64,000 nucleotides of DNA from Riptortus pedestris. Its lineage: Eukaryota; Arthropoda; Insecta; Hemiptera; Alydidae. A program made the position numbers and the translations under genes. The notes beneath the pieces were generated by a model. It was given only the letters and a program-made list of their open reading frames with translations. It made no database searches and was not told the DNA's origin. Below, one piece after another: positions 24,056 through 36,579 of this stretch (the first letter of the stretch is position 1; each line of letters starts with the position of its first letter). The stretch lies in assembly GCA_019009955.1 (NCBI GenBank), contig CM032232.1:141382001-141446000 (forward strand), given 5' to 3'.

Positions 24056-25330
24056 AAAGTCCGTCACGCAGGGGCTGCGTAAACTAAGCAGACTTCCCAC
24101 ATGAAGTTTTACAATAGAGAAATTTCACGAGAGCCGAGCCAGTCAAAGAAACGGCCAAACTAGCTTTTGGCGGGAAAGTAACTCTCGTCCGTTAGGCTCC
24201 GAGATTAAATTAAAAACAATTCAATCTCAAAAAAAAACAAAACAAGAACACAAAAGATGGACTTACCGTTAATGATAGCAGCGCTCTGAACACTTATTAC
24301 ACCACTAAATAGTACCACAGAATATTCATTATTTGTAAGACTTAATACTGCTGTGAATATTAAGTAAACAAATAAAGGGCAAGTCAAATGGTAAGAACCT
24401 TCCTGATAGCAAACAGCCTGAGTTCTAAACAATCAGGTTAGCCAGTTTTTACCGGAAATAAAAGCAATTACGGAAATATATTTGAATATAAGTTATAAAT
24501 TTAATTCATATAACTATTTATTATATCTGGTACTGTAATTAATAATAGAACGCAACCTACAACGCAATACGGCTGGATTGTAAACAAACAGGTTAGCCAA
24601 CCTTGTAGTGCAGAACATACAATTAAAGAAATATATATGAATATAAAATATTAATTTTATTGGAAAATATTTATTATAGTTAGTGGAGTAATTTAAAATG
24701 AATCAAAATAATTTCTATCTCAATCACTCAGATTTATATAGTCCAAGAAAAAGGGGGGGGGGGTGCAACAGAACGTATTTTTTTGTACCTCGTAAAATAA
24801 AGCTTTGTTGAAACCAAGATTTTGTATTAGACCTAATAATGAGGTGGTTCATTAGATATCAGCTTATTATTATTTATGTCCCTAGTAGGAGTAGGGATTT
24901 ACTGAAAGCGGAACTCATTACAAAAAATACAAATATCTCGGTTAATACTCATTATACGGCAAATATGTATAGAACAATATTTATAGTAAAGGTAATTTGC
25001 AATAAGATTCATTGTATACAATTTTTCCGTATAGTAACGGAGATATTTCGAAAATCCTTCCCTCTAAACCCCCTTCCCACTGGTCCGATTTCAGCCGTTA
25101 ACGAACTTGATCTTTCTTTTTACATAAAACGACTAAATTTCGAGGTTCGTAACGATCAAACCGAAATTGCGACCGCTAGAGCGGTAACAGACATATATAT
25201 ATAGTTTTGAACGGACCTCATTTTCGTCATATGCTAAATAGGATTGATGGACACTTGAAGAAAAAGGTTGAAAATTCCGTCATGAGTACAACCTCAATAG
25301 CTGATTTCCCTGAAGGGAAATCTGCTAAAA
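24056..25330 (-). mobile_element. HINE (long, minus)
   Basis: Both ends are present (GTCCGTCACGCAGGGG near 24060; GGGAAATCTGCTAAAA ending 25330). The 24205-24720 part differs from other copies and includes a poly-A-like run near 24229. A G-run block near 24750 belongs to the long subfamily. The (TA)n is very short. Confidence 0.65.
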
Positions 25331-25355
25331 CAAGAACGCTAGAACGTTAATAGAT

Positions 25356-25417
<62 letters not shown>

Positions 25418-25938
25418 GTATATAAAATTTGGAACTGGCCTTATCTACTAAGTAGGATTGATGGACATTTGTGGAATTTTTTTGAAAATCGCAACATGTG
25501 TCCAATCTAAATAAAAATCACTAAAATGCATGAAATTATTAAAATTGAGATTCACCCAGATAAATTACCGCGACATACGTGATCTTTTGACTTCAATATT
25601 AATTTTTTAAAAGCAGAAACATATCACGAGAATAGTAAATATATTCCTCTCGCCCTCCATATCCTAAACTAATCGCAAATGTCTGTTATCCCTTAAATGT
25701 ATTTAATGCTTTACTTGAAAGAATTTAATCGCCCTAATTACGAAGCTTGAAAACATTAAATAAATAAATATAAAATAACTCAGAAAATCCGTGGCCCTCA
25801 CGAACTTAACACAAGAAAAGAAGAACTCATAATTTGTGAAGGCTATGTATTGGACATACTCGACTGATATTTCTAGAAAAATCAACACGAACTAATTAAG
25901 TTAAACATAACTGATTGACTGTAAACAACGCGATTATT
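25331..25938. other. (TA)n tract with HINE scrap; rest unrecognised
   Basis: A (TA)n tract lies at about 25367-25412. ATTGATGGACATTTG (25468-25482) is a worn HINE word. The rest is AT-rich and unremarkable. Confidence 0.4.
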
Positions 25939-26373
25939 TAAAAATCCGTCACGCAGGGGCTGCGTAAACTAAGCAGGTTTCCCACGTGAAGTTTTACAAT
26001 AGAGAAATTTGACGAGAGCCAAGCAGTTAAGGAAACGGCTGAACTAGCTTTAGGCGGGAAAGTCACTCGTCCGTTAGCTGACCAGATTTAATAAAAATTC
26101 AAATATCTAGATTAATGTTCAAGATAGAGAATAAATGTATATAACAATATTTATATTAAATTTAATTTGCAATAAGATTGATTCTGTACAATTGATACAA
26201 CGTATAATAACGGAGATATTTCGAATTTTCGAAAATCCTCCCCTCTAAACCCCCCCTCCCACTAGTCCAATTTCAGCCGTTAGCGAACTTGTTTTTTTCT
26301 TTTTACATAAAACGACTAAATATAGAGTTTGGTAACGATCAAACGAAAATTGCGACCGCTAGAGGAGTAACAG

Positions 26374-26430
<57 letters not shown>

Positions 26431-26550
26431 GTTTTGAACGGACCTCATATTCGTCATCTCCTGGGTAGGATCGATGGACATTTGAGGAAATTTTTCGAAA
26501 CTCGCGTCATGAGTACGACCTCAATAGCAGATTTCCCATAAGGGAAATCC
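25939..26550 (-). mobile_element. HINE (short, minus), full length
   Basis: AAAATCCGTCACGCAGGGGC start, (TA)n plus (CA)n at about 26372-26430, end GATTTCCCATAAGGGAAATC. Confidence 0.75.
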
Positions 26551-26639
26551 ATTCACAGAAACTATTCACAAATATTTAAAGACGATACACATTTATTCAA
26601 AAACCTAAGGAACTTATGTTTTTAGTTTTACTGCTACAT

Positions 26640-26662
26640 TTTTCCCGTTTATTGGATATACA

Positions 26663-26724
<62 letters not shown>

Positions 26725-27320
26725 TACATATGGGGAAAGGGGGGCTTTAGAGGAGGGGAATTTCGAAATATCTCCATTATTATTGTCGCATCGAAAAAAG
26801 GTATGGAACATATCTTACTGAATTATTATTAATATTAACCGAGATATTTGGATGTTTTAGTTTTCAGACTTCAGTAAATTACCCCTTCTACTATCAATGA
26901 GCTGTTATATCATGAATCACTTTGTTCGGAGCTTAAATATCAAATATTATTTTCATTGACCTTTTACTGTGTGAGAGGTACAGGCAAATACTTTGTGTGA
27001 TGACGTCACTATTTTAAGATTCTATATTCTGAACTCGAAACTGATTCATTCAACACTAAAGATCATATTAGTTGGAGGGCGAAATCGGACCCAGGATAGG
27101 GGGAGGGGCATGCCAAAACTAAAAATATCCTTGTTATTATGAGTCGGATCGAAAAATGTTATAGAACTAATGTTGTTAAGCCGTTAATGATCTATAATTA
27201 TTGTTCGATACATTTTTTATTAACTCAAACATTAGGCGAGTTATGAGCACTTTCTTCTTTTCAGCCTCCCACTTGGGAAATCTGCTTAGTTTACGCAGCT
27301 CATGAGTGATGGTCTTTTTA
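26640..27320 (+). mobile_element. Old degenerate HINE (+)
   Basis: (TA)n at about 26669-26720. Worn middle modules follow (ATATCTCCATTATTATTG). The 3' end GGGAAATCTGCTTAGTTTAC with ATGGTCTTTTTA closes at 27320. Confidence 0.55.
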
Positions 27321-27325
27321 GTTAA

Positions 27326-27616
27326 TCCAGATTAGGATATCGATTCCTCTATCGCCCAGAATCTCTGGAGGATCCTGTTATAAGGTACGAGAGCTATATC
27401 CTGGAGCCTGGTGGGAAGGAAGCTGGAGAAAGTGGAGCCCTGCCAGGTGCAAGGTCGGTGCTGGCCGCTATACACCTGGTAGCTAGGGGTCAAGGTTCGG
27501 ACGGAGCTCCAGTCACCTTGTCTGACTCATCCAGTCTCGAGAAGGGCACTCGTCACCTTCCTGAGAAAGTAATAAGTAATGCCAACAGCCCGGCACGATC
27601 AACAACACTTACTTGA
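27326..27616 (+). CDS. Open coding-like segment, possible exon, function unknown
   Basis: After a TAA at 27323 the frame stays open for 96 codons to TGA at 27614-27616. The stretch is visibly richer in G+C than anything around it and occurs once in the window, between two HINEs. Possible peptide words are YRFLYRPESLEDPVIR, ARSVLAAIHLVARG and SSSLEKGTRHLPEKV. There is no ATG near the start, so it would have to be a terminal exon (AG at 27334-27335 could be the acceptor). I recognise no family. It may equally be a fragment of an unrelated repeat. Confidence 0.3.
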   Translation, partial: SRLGYRFLYRPESLEDPVIRYESYILEPGGKEAGESGALPGARSVLAAIHLVARGQGSDGAPVTLSDSSSLEKGTRHLPEKVISNANSPARSTTLT

Positions 27617-27740
27617 CTATCCAATAATCAGGATCACTATAATAAACTGCGCAGATAAGCAATTGATCGTGTGTGTTAAGTACAAGAATAACTGTAAATA
27701 TAGGTTGAGAAGAGAACAATAATGTATCGTACTAATGCGT
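27617..27740. other. No recognised feature
   Basis: Short AT-rich spacer. Confidence 0.3.
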
Positions 27741-27917
27741 ATAAAATCTGCTTAGTTTTCGCAGCTTGTGGGTGGCGGTTTTAGCAGATTTCCCGTAAGG
27801 GAAATCAGCTATTGAGGTCAACAATCACTCAAAAAATTTCTTCAAATGTCCATCGATCCTACCCAGGAGATGACGAAAATGAGGTCCGTTCAAAATAATA
27901 TATATATATATATATAT

Positions 27918-28560
27918 TATTTTTTTTTATTTGTTTCCTTCCTATAGTAACCCTATAAGAAGGCCGTTTATTAGTTTCTGCATGTCCCATGCAAGTTAGC
28001 TTATCACATGCATTTGTAGTGGGTTACAATTAATTTGTACATAAATTATTTCAAAAGTATGAGATACATATATAAAGAATTAACAATAACAACGTTAAAT
28101 TAAAGAAAAACATATAAAGAGAAGATTATTACTCTTAAAAGAAAAAAAAAATGAATATTCATAAATATTTTAAGTATTGTAGTTGTATCAGCCATAATAA
28201 GTATTTAACCGATTAATTGTATTAAAAGCATGTTCTGCGAATTGTTTAAAAGCATTATTATGTTTTAAAAATAACTTGTCTTCTTCTAATGGAAATTTGC
28301 CTTTTTTTTGTTCTATGTCTTGTTTTAGTTTTTGTCGTTCGTTAGTCAGTAGTCTGCAATCGTATATTAAGTGTTGACTTGTTTGTGGAGTTGAGTAATC
28401 ACAGGGGCAAGTATTGTTGTCTTTTATGTTAAATCGTTGGTAGTAAGAGTTCAGTGTACCATGTCCTGTTACTAATTGTGTAATGTAAAAGTCTGTCTGT
28501 ATGTATTTACTGTTGAAATATGTGTTAATGTTTGGAACTGAAAGATTTCTCATTATCTAA
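27918..28560 (-). mobile_element. LINE (jockey/I-type) 3' end, 5'-truncated
   Basis: Poly-T at 27921-27935 (+) is the poly-A tail of a minus-strand insertion. Then come an AT-rich 3' UTR and the end of the second open frame at 28188. Truncation at the far end is usual for target-primed retrotransposition. It lies in the (TA)n of a HINE. No target duplication could be made out in the simple repeat. Confidence 0.65.
28188..28553 (-). pseudogene. LINE ORF2 C-terminal fragment
   Basis: A 121-codon frame with words typical of the region after the reverse transcriptase or RNase H domain in R1/jockey/I-group LINEs: ITQLVTGHGTLNSYYQRF, then a cysteine-histidine motif NTCPCDYSTPQTSQHLIYDC. An in-frame TAG lies just before the first ATG, so nothing upstream remains. 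The reverse transcriptase itself is absent. It is a dead remnant whose family is clear but whose clade is less so. Confidence 0.7.
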
Positions 28561-28757
28561 TCACGGTGGTATTGTGTTATCAGTATGCAAATTTCTCTAT
28601 TGTAAAACTTCACATGGGAAAATCTGCTTAGTTTACGCAGCCCCTGCGTGACGGACTTTTCATATTCTTTTTCAGTGCTGGAAATTCACCAATAGGCAAT
28701 AAAAGCTTGATCACATTTTCTAGTAACTCTACACTGTCCTCCATCTTGGATCATATG

Positions 28758-29395
<638 letters not shown>

Positions 29396-29969
29396 TTTAA
29401 TGGATGTCCCATTTGTGCAGCTAAATTTAAAGAACTGCAAGAAATATAAGTAACTATTGTATCAAAGAAAAGGGTATAAATGTAAGTATCTTAGAAATGT
29501 ATCTACAATACGTGGCCACACAAAGTACTCCTTACATAATTAAGTGGGGTGAACGTCTGTGCGCTTCCCCATAAAAGCCCCTTCCTCTTGGGCGCTTTCA
29601 GAGTTATGTGCACTGTAAAGGAACTGGAGAATGTGTTTTATGAGCGATCAAATAATAAATGCTGCTGCGGAAGAATTAACAGGCAAATAAACCATAAAAA
29701 TTTGAAAAGACCTACTTCGTTTTTTATTTATTTATTGGAGCTTAGCAGCTTTAGCGATATTGCTCTAAACAAAAGCAAGATGACTTCTTCGTTTTCGTCA
29801 TCAATTATATGGGACCTTGCGAGTTTGAAGGAAGGCTTAAATAACTTCGTTATGTGTACAACATCAATAGCTTAACGGCATTGTGAAATATCAGCCGTTA
29901 TCAAAATCTGTCATGAATTACAGTGATTCTGAGTTTATGCCTTTACACCCCCTCCCCTGGTCAAATAAC
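29396..29969. other. Unique sequence with a worn HINE end
   Basis: At 29780-29910 a degenerate minus HINE 5' end can be followed (TTTTCGTCATCAATTATATG, then ACAACATCAATAGC). The 29549-29875 frame overlaps it and is not credible as a gene. Confidence 0.4.
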
Positions 29970-30463
29970 AAAAGTCCGTCACGCAAGGGCTGCGTAAACT
30001 AAGCAGATCTCCCACGTGAAGTTTTACAATAGAGAAATCTGCCTAATAACACCTGTAGTAGTAAGAAACCTCTAAACCTATTCACGAGGGACGAATAGTT
30101 ACGAAAACGGCCGCCAGAACTCACGGCGGAAAGTCCGAACATAGCCACTACTGCCGAGCACACGCAGAATAGAAATGCAAATATCTCAATTAATATTCAA
30201 GATACAGAATAAATGTATAGAACAATATTTATAGTAAATTTAATTTGCAATAAGATTGATTCTGTAATCTTTTTCAATCCGAAGTATAGTAACAGAGATA
30301 TTTCGAATTTTCGAAAATCCTCCCCTCTAAACCCCCCCCTCCCACTGGTCCGATTTCAGCCGTTAACGAACTTGATCTTTCTCTTAAACATAAAACAACT
30401 AAATATCGAGTTTGGTAATGATCAAACAAAAATTGCGACCATTAGAGTGGTAACAGACAAGTA

Positions 30464-30521
<58 letters not shown>

Positions 30522-30535
30522 TTTGAACGGACGGG
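29970..30535 (-). mobile_element. HINE (short, minus), 5' end missing
   Basis: AAAAGTCCGTCACGCAAGGG start, normal middle, (TA)n at 30475-30517, then AAGTTTTGAACGGACG where homology stops. Confidence 0.75.
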
Positions 30536-30590
30536 TGTGTGACTTCCTCCACGAACCTGATCTGTAACTATACTTTTATGTGTGTGTGTG

Positions 30591-30635
<45 letters not shown>

Positions 30636-31130
30636 CGTTCAATGTAGGACTCTTGATATTGATTGAATTCTATAAGAGGCTGATTGTCAACAGGTGTCCA
30701 TTGCATAGAAGTGCATTGCTGGAGCATGACCTAGATAGAAGGATCTGTAATATCCAGGAAATGGATCGTCTTTCTCTAAGCGGCCATTAAAGGATTTCTC
30801 CAGTTGTCTCCAGCCTTTTATCTCGCCGCTTTTTCCACTGTTCTCGAGGGCCTGATCATTCCCTCCAGTGGCCGAGAACCTCCTCCCTTCCAGAACCTGC
30901 TCTGCCTTATCTTATCACTCATCTCATCCAGCTACTGTCACCCCTTGTCTTTCACGACTGCAGTCAGGTCGGTCGCCGTATATGTTAAGGCGTGGGCTTT
31001 AAGTCACTAGGAAGTCTTTTTGGGTACGGGCAAGAGAATTTATTTGGGGAAGGGCAAGGTTAATTCCAGCTGAAAGACCATTTCAAGAAACAGAGCCGGA
31101 CCCCTGAAAGGTTGCTTGCTTCCTTTGACT
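30536..31130. other. Microsatellites and unique sequence
   Basis: (GT)n and (TA)n lie at 30578-30635. The remainder (30640-31130) is moderately G+C-rich. It has an open frame at 30804-31010 with no motif, so I do not call a gene. Confidence 0.35.
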
Positions 31131-32436
31131 TGAGAAAGTCAGCCACGCAGAGGTTGCGTGAACTAAGTACATTCCCTACGTGCTGGTATAACATACTGGT
31201 GATCCACATATCCAAGATCCATACAGTACTTACTCCCGCCCCCGTTGTTAGCAACTAACGGAGGCCAGAGCTGACCTAACAGTGGATTAGACAGTAAGTG
31301 CCGGTGTACAACAGGGCTATTACCTCAGCACACTCCTGTTTGCAGTTCCGCCATGTTTTATTTACTGCTAAGCCCTCATAAACCTTTCCTCTGTCTCACA
31401 ACTACACCAGTCTCTCGTTAATATTAAGCAGCCGTCAAAAATGGGAGCTCGAGATATCTCAGTCCCGGAACGAGGCTTTATTTTTTTCATTTATTTAGAG
31501 ACATAAAAAAACGTCCGCGTGCTGGTATAGCACACTTGTGTTTCATCTCATCACAAATTCTCTATTTCTATGTAAAAAAACACAGATGAGTAGATGAAAG
31601 CCGAAAACAAGAAATTACAAATAACTCGCTTAATATTTGAGTTACGAACAAATGCATGAAACAACAACTGTGAAACATCAATAGTTTAACAAGATTGGTT
31701 CTTTAACATTTGCGATACGACTCATGTTAAGGAAGGTATTTTGAATTTTCAATCATCCCTCCTATGACACCCACATTCACCTCTGATTTCGGATCTTTAA
31801 TATGTATTAATACAGTTAAATACGGAGTATGATGTTGAAGAAATAAATATTTTTAATTCTGGTCCGTAAAATGTGAATTGATGTCATCACGAATGTTTTG
31901 CAAGTATATCACACAGTAAACATTCATTAGATAACAATATTTGGCATTTTAGCTTTCAATAAAATGGTTCATAATATAACAGCTTCGTGCTAATATGACA
32001 TGAGTAGGAGTGGGGGTTTACTGAAGGCTAAAAACTAAAAAAATACAAATATCTTCGTTATAATAAAAAATAGAAAATAAATGCATATAACATTATTGAT
32101 AGTATATTTCAGTTGCAATACGTAAGGTTGGTTCTATACAATATTTTGATTCGAAGCATAATAACATAGATATTAAGAATATTCGAAGTAACCCCTCTAA
32201 GCCCTACCGAAGCTGATCGTCAATTTTGCATAAAACGTATAAATGTAGAGTTTGGTAACGAATAAACAAAAATGGACAAATATATTAATAGATATATATA
32301 AATGAGCACAATTCCGAACGGCTGTCATTTCCGTCATTTCCTGGGTAGCTCGGTGGACATTTGAGGAAATGTATCAAAAATCACGTCATGAGTATGATCT
32401 CAATAGCTGATTTCGACAAAGGAAAATATGCTAAAA
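31131..32436 (-). mobile_element. Old HINE copies, minus
   Basis: A worn 3' end at 31131 (AAAGTCAGCCACGCAGAGG) and a longer worn copy from about 31510 share the wording GTGCTGGTATA and TTCATCTCATCACA. The middle modules are recognisable. The 5' end closes with ATATGCTAAAA at 32436. Confidence 0.5.
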
Positions 32437-33280
32437 GATAACGGTCACTATATATATTAGAAATAAAAGATAATGTTCCATAATCAACTATCTCAGTTGT
32501 AATATCATTTAAAGTATCTTCGTAAGTAAAAGTCTGCATACAGATACTAGCTTGACCGTCTGTGTTCCCAACTATTGAGAAATGGTTTTATAACACTCTT
32601 GGCCACAGCTTATGTTAACCTGTTCTATCGTCATTCTTCATGGTTGGCTCTGCAGAAAGAAACTAGAAACTTTTGCATGTCCTTTTGGCCAATAGGAGAT
32701 TATCACCTGATAAATCTCGAACAGGAAGAACTAGACTAAAATTTACTTTCGGAGAATCAACGTATGGAACATCTTATTTCAAACTTAAATACGAAAAGAT
32801 GTTTTCAAAGGGCCTTTATTATAGGAGATACATGCAAACGTCATCAATTAAGATTTTACTGTTCTGATCCAATAATGTATATTTTATCTATGCTACACAG
32901 AATATTTAACTTTTTTATTCAACAATAAAGATCAGTTAATGGCTGAGATAGGGAGGCGGGGGTCATAGAATGTGAGGAAGGATTCAGTAATTCAAAATAT
33001 CTCCGTTATTATGAGTTTAATCGATTTTTTTTTTTAGAAATGATCTTGTTAATATACTTATGCTCTACGGAGTATGAATGATTCATGTTTACGTAACTCA
33101 AATTTTAAGGGAGTTATTCGTACTTCCAGCTAATAACAATCCCATAATAATACTCATCAAATTTTGACTTAGGAATAGAAAATATACAGTCAGACGACAT
33201 TGTGTGCCATAGTGTGTCATAGCAGCACGAGGGAAATCTGCTTAGTTTAGACAGCCCGTGCATGATGGACTTTTGTATTA
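32437..33280. other. Unique sequence, then an old HINE (+) tail
   Basis: No gene seen in 32437-32930. A worn (+) HINE follows, from AGATCAGTTAATGGCTGAG to GAAATCTGCTTAGTTTAG and GATGGACTTTTG at 33276. Confidence 0.4.
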
Positions 33281-33640
33281 TTTTATGAATTCAATTCTTC
33301 CAATTGTTATTAAAAGGTGGCAAGAGATTGAATCTATGAACGTTGCTAAATACCTTAAAAGCGGAGATTAGATGGTTATAATAGGGATAAGGCCGGGGTC
33401 ATGGAACAGCCAACTTCCGCTCTGGGAAACTTAATCTGGCGGAATAATCTAGGGGGGACCGGAAGTCTGGGTATAGCGCCCTCTATGGGAACCTCCGGAG
33501 AATCTGCGAATCTCCAACATCCCCAGCTATGATGACCGTAATGGTGGGAGATCCCACAACTATTATATGTATTTAGCAGCCGACTAACAACAAGGTGAAA
33601 GGTTTCAATCGCCGCCGAATGCGTCATCAGTGCAAGGTTG
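33281..33640. other. No firm feature
   Basis: G+C slightly above its surroundings. An 83-codon frame at 33376-33627 (minus) has no recognisable motif. Confidence 0.3.
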
Positions 33641-35623
33641 AGGCTGAGAAACAGGAGATGCCAAGTTCATTGATATTGCTACATTGGAAGTACATTCAAC
33701 TTCTCACGAGGCCAACTTCAGTCATGCTTTGCCTTGTCTTACAGCTTATAGATATCCTTCCCACAGATCCCCATTAGAGTTGCTAAATTCATTGATAACT
33801 TCGTCAAGAAAGGCGTCGTGCTATGCATTCGCTTCTTTGTTTATAGATATCCAACTCCAAAAAGTTAGTAACACAATTTACACTTATATTTTGAGAGCAA
33901 ATTCAAATGTTGAGATTCATCTTCAGTCCTGCGTTGCCTTGTCTTCTCCAGCTTCTAGATACTCTACTCCATACAGTTGCTAAATACATTTTACCCTTTA
34001 CTTTAGATGTACTTTACCAACAAATACGTGGAAATCTTCTCAATACAATGAACACATTATTGTCTCTCAAAAAAAAAAAAAACCCACACAGACAACTCTC
34101 CATACCTCCGTGGAAAGTAAACAACTTAATGACCGCCCTCAGAATATCAATTTAAAAAAAAAAAAAAAAATACAACAACCAAACTTTACCCAATTACTTG
34201 TTCAAAACACACTTCAACTTACGGATCCAAAACTACCTACCTAAAACTATTCACCACTGAATTGGATAGAGCTGCTAAGATCTTTTGTTTGCTTTGCTGA
34301 GGGTACATTCAATCTCTTGTAAAATCATCTTCAGTCCCGCTTTCCCTCATCTTCTTTTGCTTATAGATATCTTACTCCAAAGAGTTATCTAAGTCCACTG
34401 ATATTTGCATTTTGAGAGTACATACACGGTATTATGAGATCATCTGCAGTCCAGTTTGTGAGATCATCTTTTGCAGATCATCTACTCCACATAGTTGCTA
34501 AGTACACTATTTCTATTTTGAGAGTACATTCACGCTCTTGTGAGATCATCTACAGTTCAGTTTGTGAGATCATCATTTGCTTATAGATATCCTACTTGAA
34601 ATAGTTGCTAAGTACACTGATATTTCAATTTTGAGAGTTTATTCACGCTCTTGTGAGATCATCTACAGTTCAGTTTGTAAGATCATCATTTTCTTATAGA
34701 TATCCTACTTCAAATAGTAGCTAAGTACACTGATATTTCGATTTTAGAGTTCATTCATGCTCTTGTGAGATCATCTACAGTTCAGTTTGTAAGATCATCA
34801 TTTTCTTATAGATATCCTACTTCAAATAGTAGCTAAGTACACTGATATTTCGATTTTAGAGTACATTCACGCTCTTGTGAGATCATCTACAGTTCAGTTT
34901 GTAAGATCATCATTTTCTTATAGATATCCTACTTCAAATAGTAGCTAAGTACACTGATATTTCGATTTTAGAGTTCATTCACGCTCTTTTGAGATCATCT
35001 ACAGTCCAGTTTTTGAGATCATCTTTTGAGAAGAGATGTCTTACTTCAAATAGTAACTAAGCAACATGAAAAATTTCGTTTTCGATTTTATAAAATTAAT
35101 ATTTTGTATTCTCTTGCAATGTATGCAAAAAGTTCATGGACATACTTTTTGAGATCATCTTATCTTTTCACTTGATATGATCATATTTTGATAGATAACT
35201 ACCATTTAAGATGCCTTTGCTAAGTACACTGATGTCCCAATTTTGAGAGTTCATTCACGCTCTTTTGAGATCATCTACAGTCAAGTTTGTGAGATCATCT
35301 TTTGATAAGAGATGTCTTACTCCAAATAGTTGCTAAGTACACTGATGTCCCAATTTTGAGAGTTCATTCACGCTCTTTTGAGATCATCTACAGTCAAGTT
35401 TGTGAGATCATCTTTTATATACTATTTCAAGGTCGCCATCAGTCCAGCTTTGCCTTGTCTCCTTCTTTTTTAGATATCCAACTCCATAGAGTTGCTAAAT
35501 TCAATGATGTTGTTTCCTTGAGTGTTCATTCACACGAGGTCATCATAAGGGTTGTTATGTCTGGAGTTATTTTTGTAAACGGAAGGTACTCCATAGCTTC
35601 TATAATCTTTTGTATTACTTTAT

Positions 35624-35980
35624 TGTTTTTTTTTTTGAGATTAGATTTTATTTTATTGAGCATATTACAGTCTGCATTTAAATGCATTTGGTAAAGTGCG
35701 ATATGTACAATACAATAGTTCCTCCATCACTCTTGACAGTAGCCATACCCCTTCACCACAATGAGAGGAGCAGCCTCTTTCACTTTACACTTATAGGAGA
35801 TCTCTACATTGTCTCTTATGAATATTAAGGGAATTAGGTTATGAAGGGTGTGGTTTGTAACATAATATGGAGCATCTACTATGGTGCGCAGGACTTTGGA
35901 TTGGAAAGTCTGGATGCGTCTGATGTTCGAAGGTTTTGCTGTACCCCACACTTCTATTCCCTATATCCATATCGGTTTTA
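35624..35980 (-). mobile_element. 5'-truncated jockey-like LINE with target duplication
   Basis: A minus-strand insertion with poly-T at 35625-35636, bounded by the 12-bp direct repeat GTATTACTTTAT (35612-35623 and 35981-35992). This is a typical product of target-primed reverse transcription. It splits the 112-bp array and so is younger than it. Confidence 0.8.
35727..35980 (-). pseudogene. LINE reverse transcriptase C-terminal fragment
   Basis: The frame reads GIEVWGTAKPSNIRRIQTFQ, then SKVLRTIVDAPYYVTNHTLH, the stretch just past the reverse-transcriptase thumb in jockey-clade LINEs. Upstream, LKPIWI and an in-frame TAG precede it. The fragment ends with a stop at 35727 after a C-terminal tail ending KGYGYCQE. 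It has no catalytic motif and is not functional. Confidence 0.75.
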
Positions 35981-36579
35981 GTATTACTTTATGGTGGGTA
36001 CATTCAACCTGTTAAGATCATCATCAGTGCTTCTTTGCATTGTTTTCTTCTGGCAGATTTGCATTGTTTTCTTCTGGCAGATATCCTACTCCATAGACTT
36101 GCTAAATTCATTGATGTCGCTTCATTTTGTGTTCATTCTCACGAGGTCAACTTCATTCCTGCTTTACCCTGCCTTCTTCTGCTTATAGATAGCCTACTAC
36201 ATAGAGATCTTCCATGGAGACGAACTTTTATTAGAATCAGATTGACGAGGAAGATTAAACACTATTCTTTGATCAAAGTCCACCCTTTTGAAGACATGAG
36301 ATAGAATGATGAAGAAATCTTTGAGGTCTGTCTATAAAGAAGAAGTACAACAAAGAACAGCAATAGACAGTAGTACGCTTTGACAATGCTGCTCAGAGCT
36401 GCGAAGAGACCTGAAGGCCCAAGCAGAGAGAATGTGGGTTCAGTTCCATATGTCGAAATGCTTGAGGGCCATTTGATAACAATGTTGTGATAACAAAGAG
36501 GTATGAATAAGCACGCATGCTCCAACAATAAGTTACAGAAGACCTCTTTGTAATGAGACTCCCTTTAGGCCCGAAGCAG

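Larger units (their letters stand above)
27741..28660 (+). mobile_element. HINE (+) split by a LINE, preceded by another HINE 3' end
   Basis: A HINE 3' end (AAAATCTGCTTAGTTTTCGC) at 27746-27783 runs directly into a new 5' end (TTTTTAGCAGATTTCCC, 27778 on), two copies sharing one T-run. The second copy continues to (TA)n at 27898-27918, is interrupted by the LINE, and resumes only as its 3' end at 28580-28660. Confidence 0.65.
33640..36215. repeat. Diverged 112-bp tandem array
   Basis: Units carry TAGATATCCTACT, AGTTGCTAAGTACACTGAT, TTCATTCACGCTCTTTTGAG and GAGATCATCTACAGT. In the best-kept part the last word recurs at 34543, 34655, 34767, 34879 and 34991, a 112-bp period. Outer units (33660-34000 and 36010-36200) are much more worn. 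A LINE fragment interrupts the array at 35624-35980. Confidence 0.8.
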
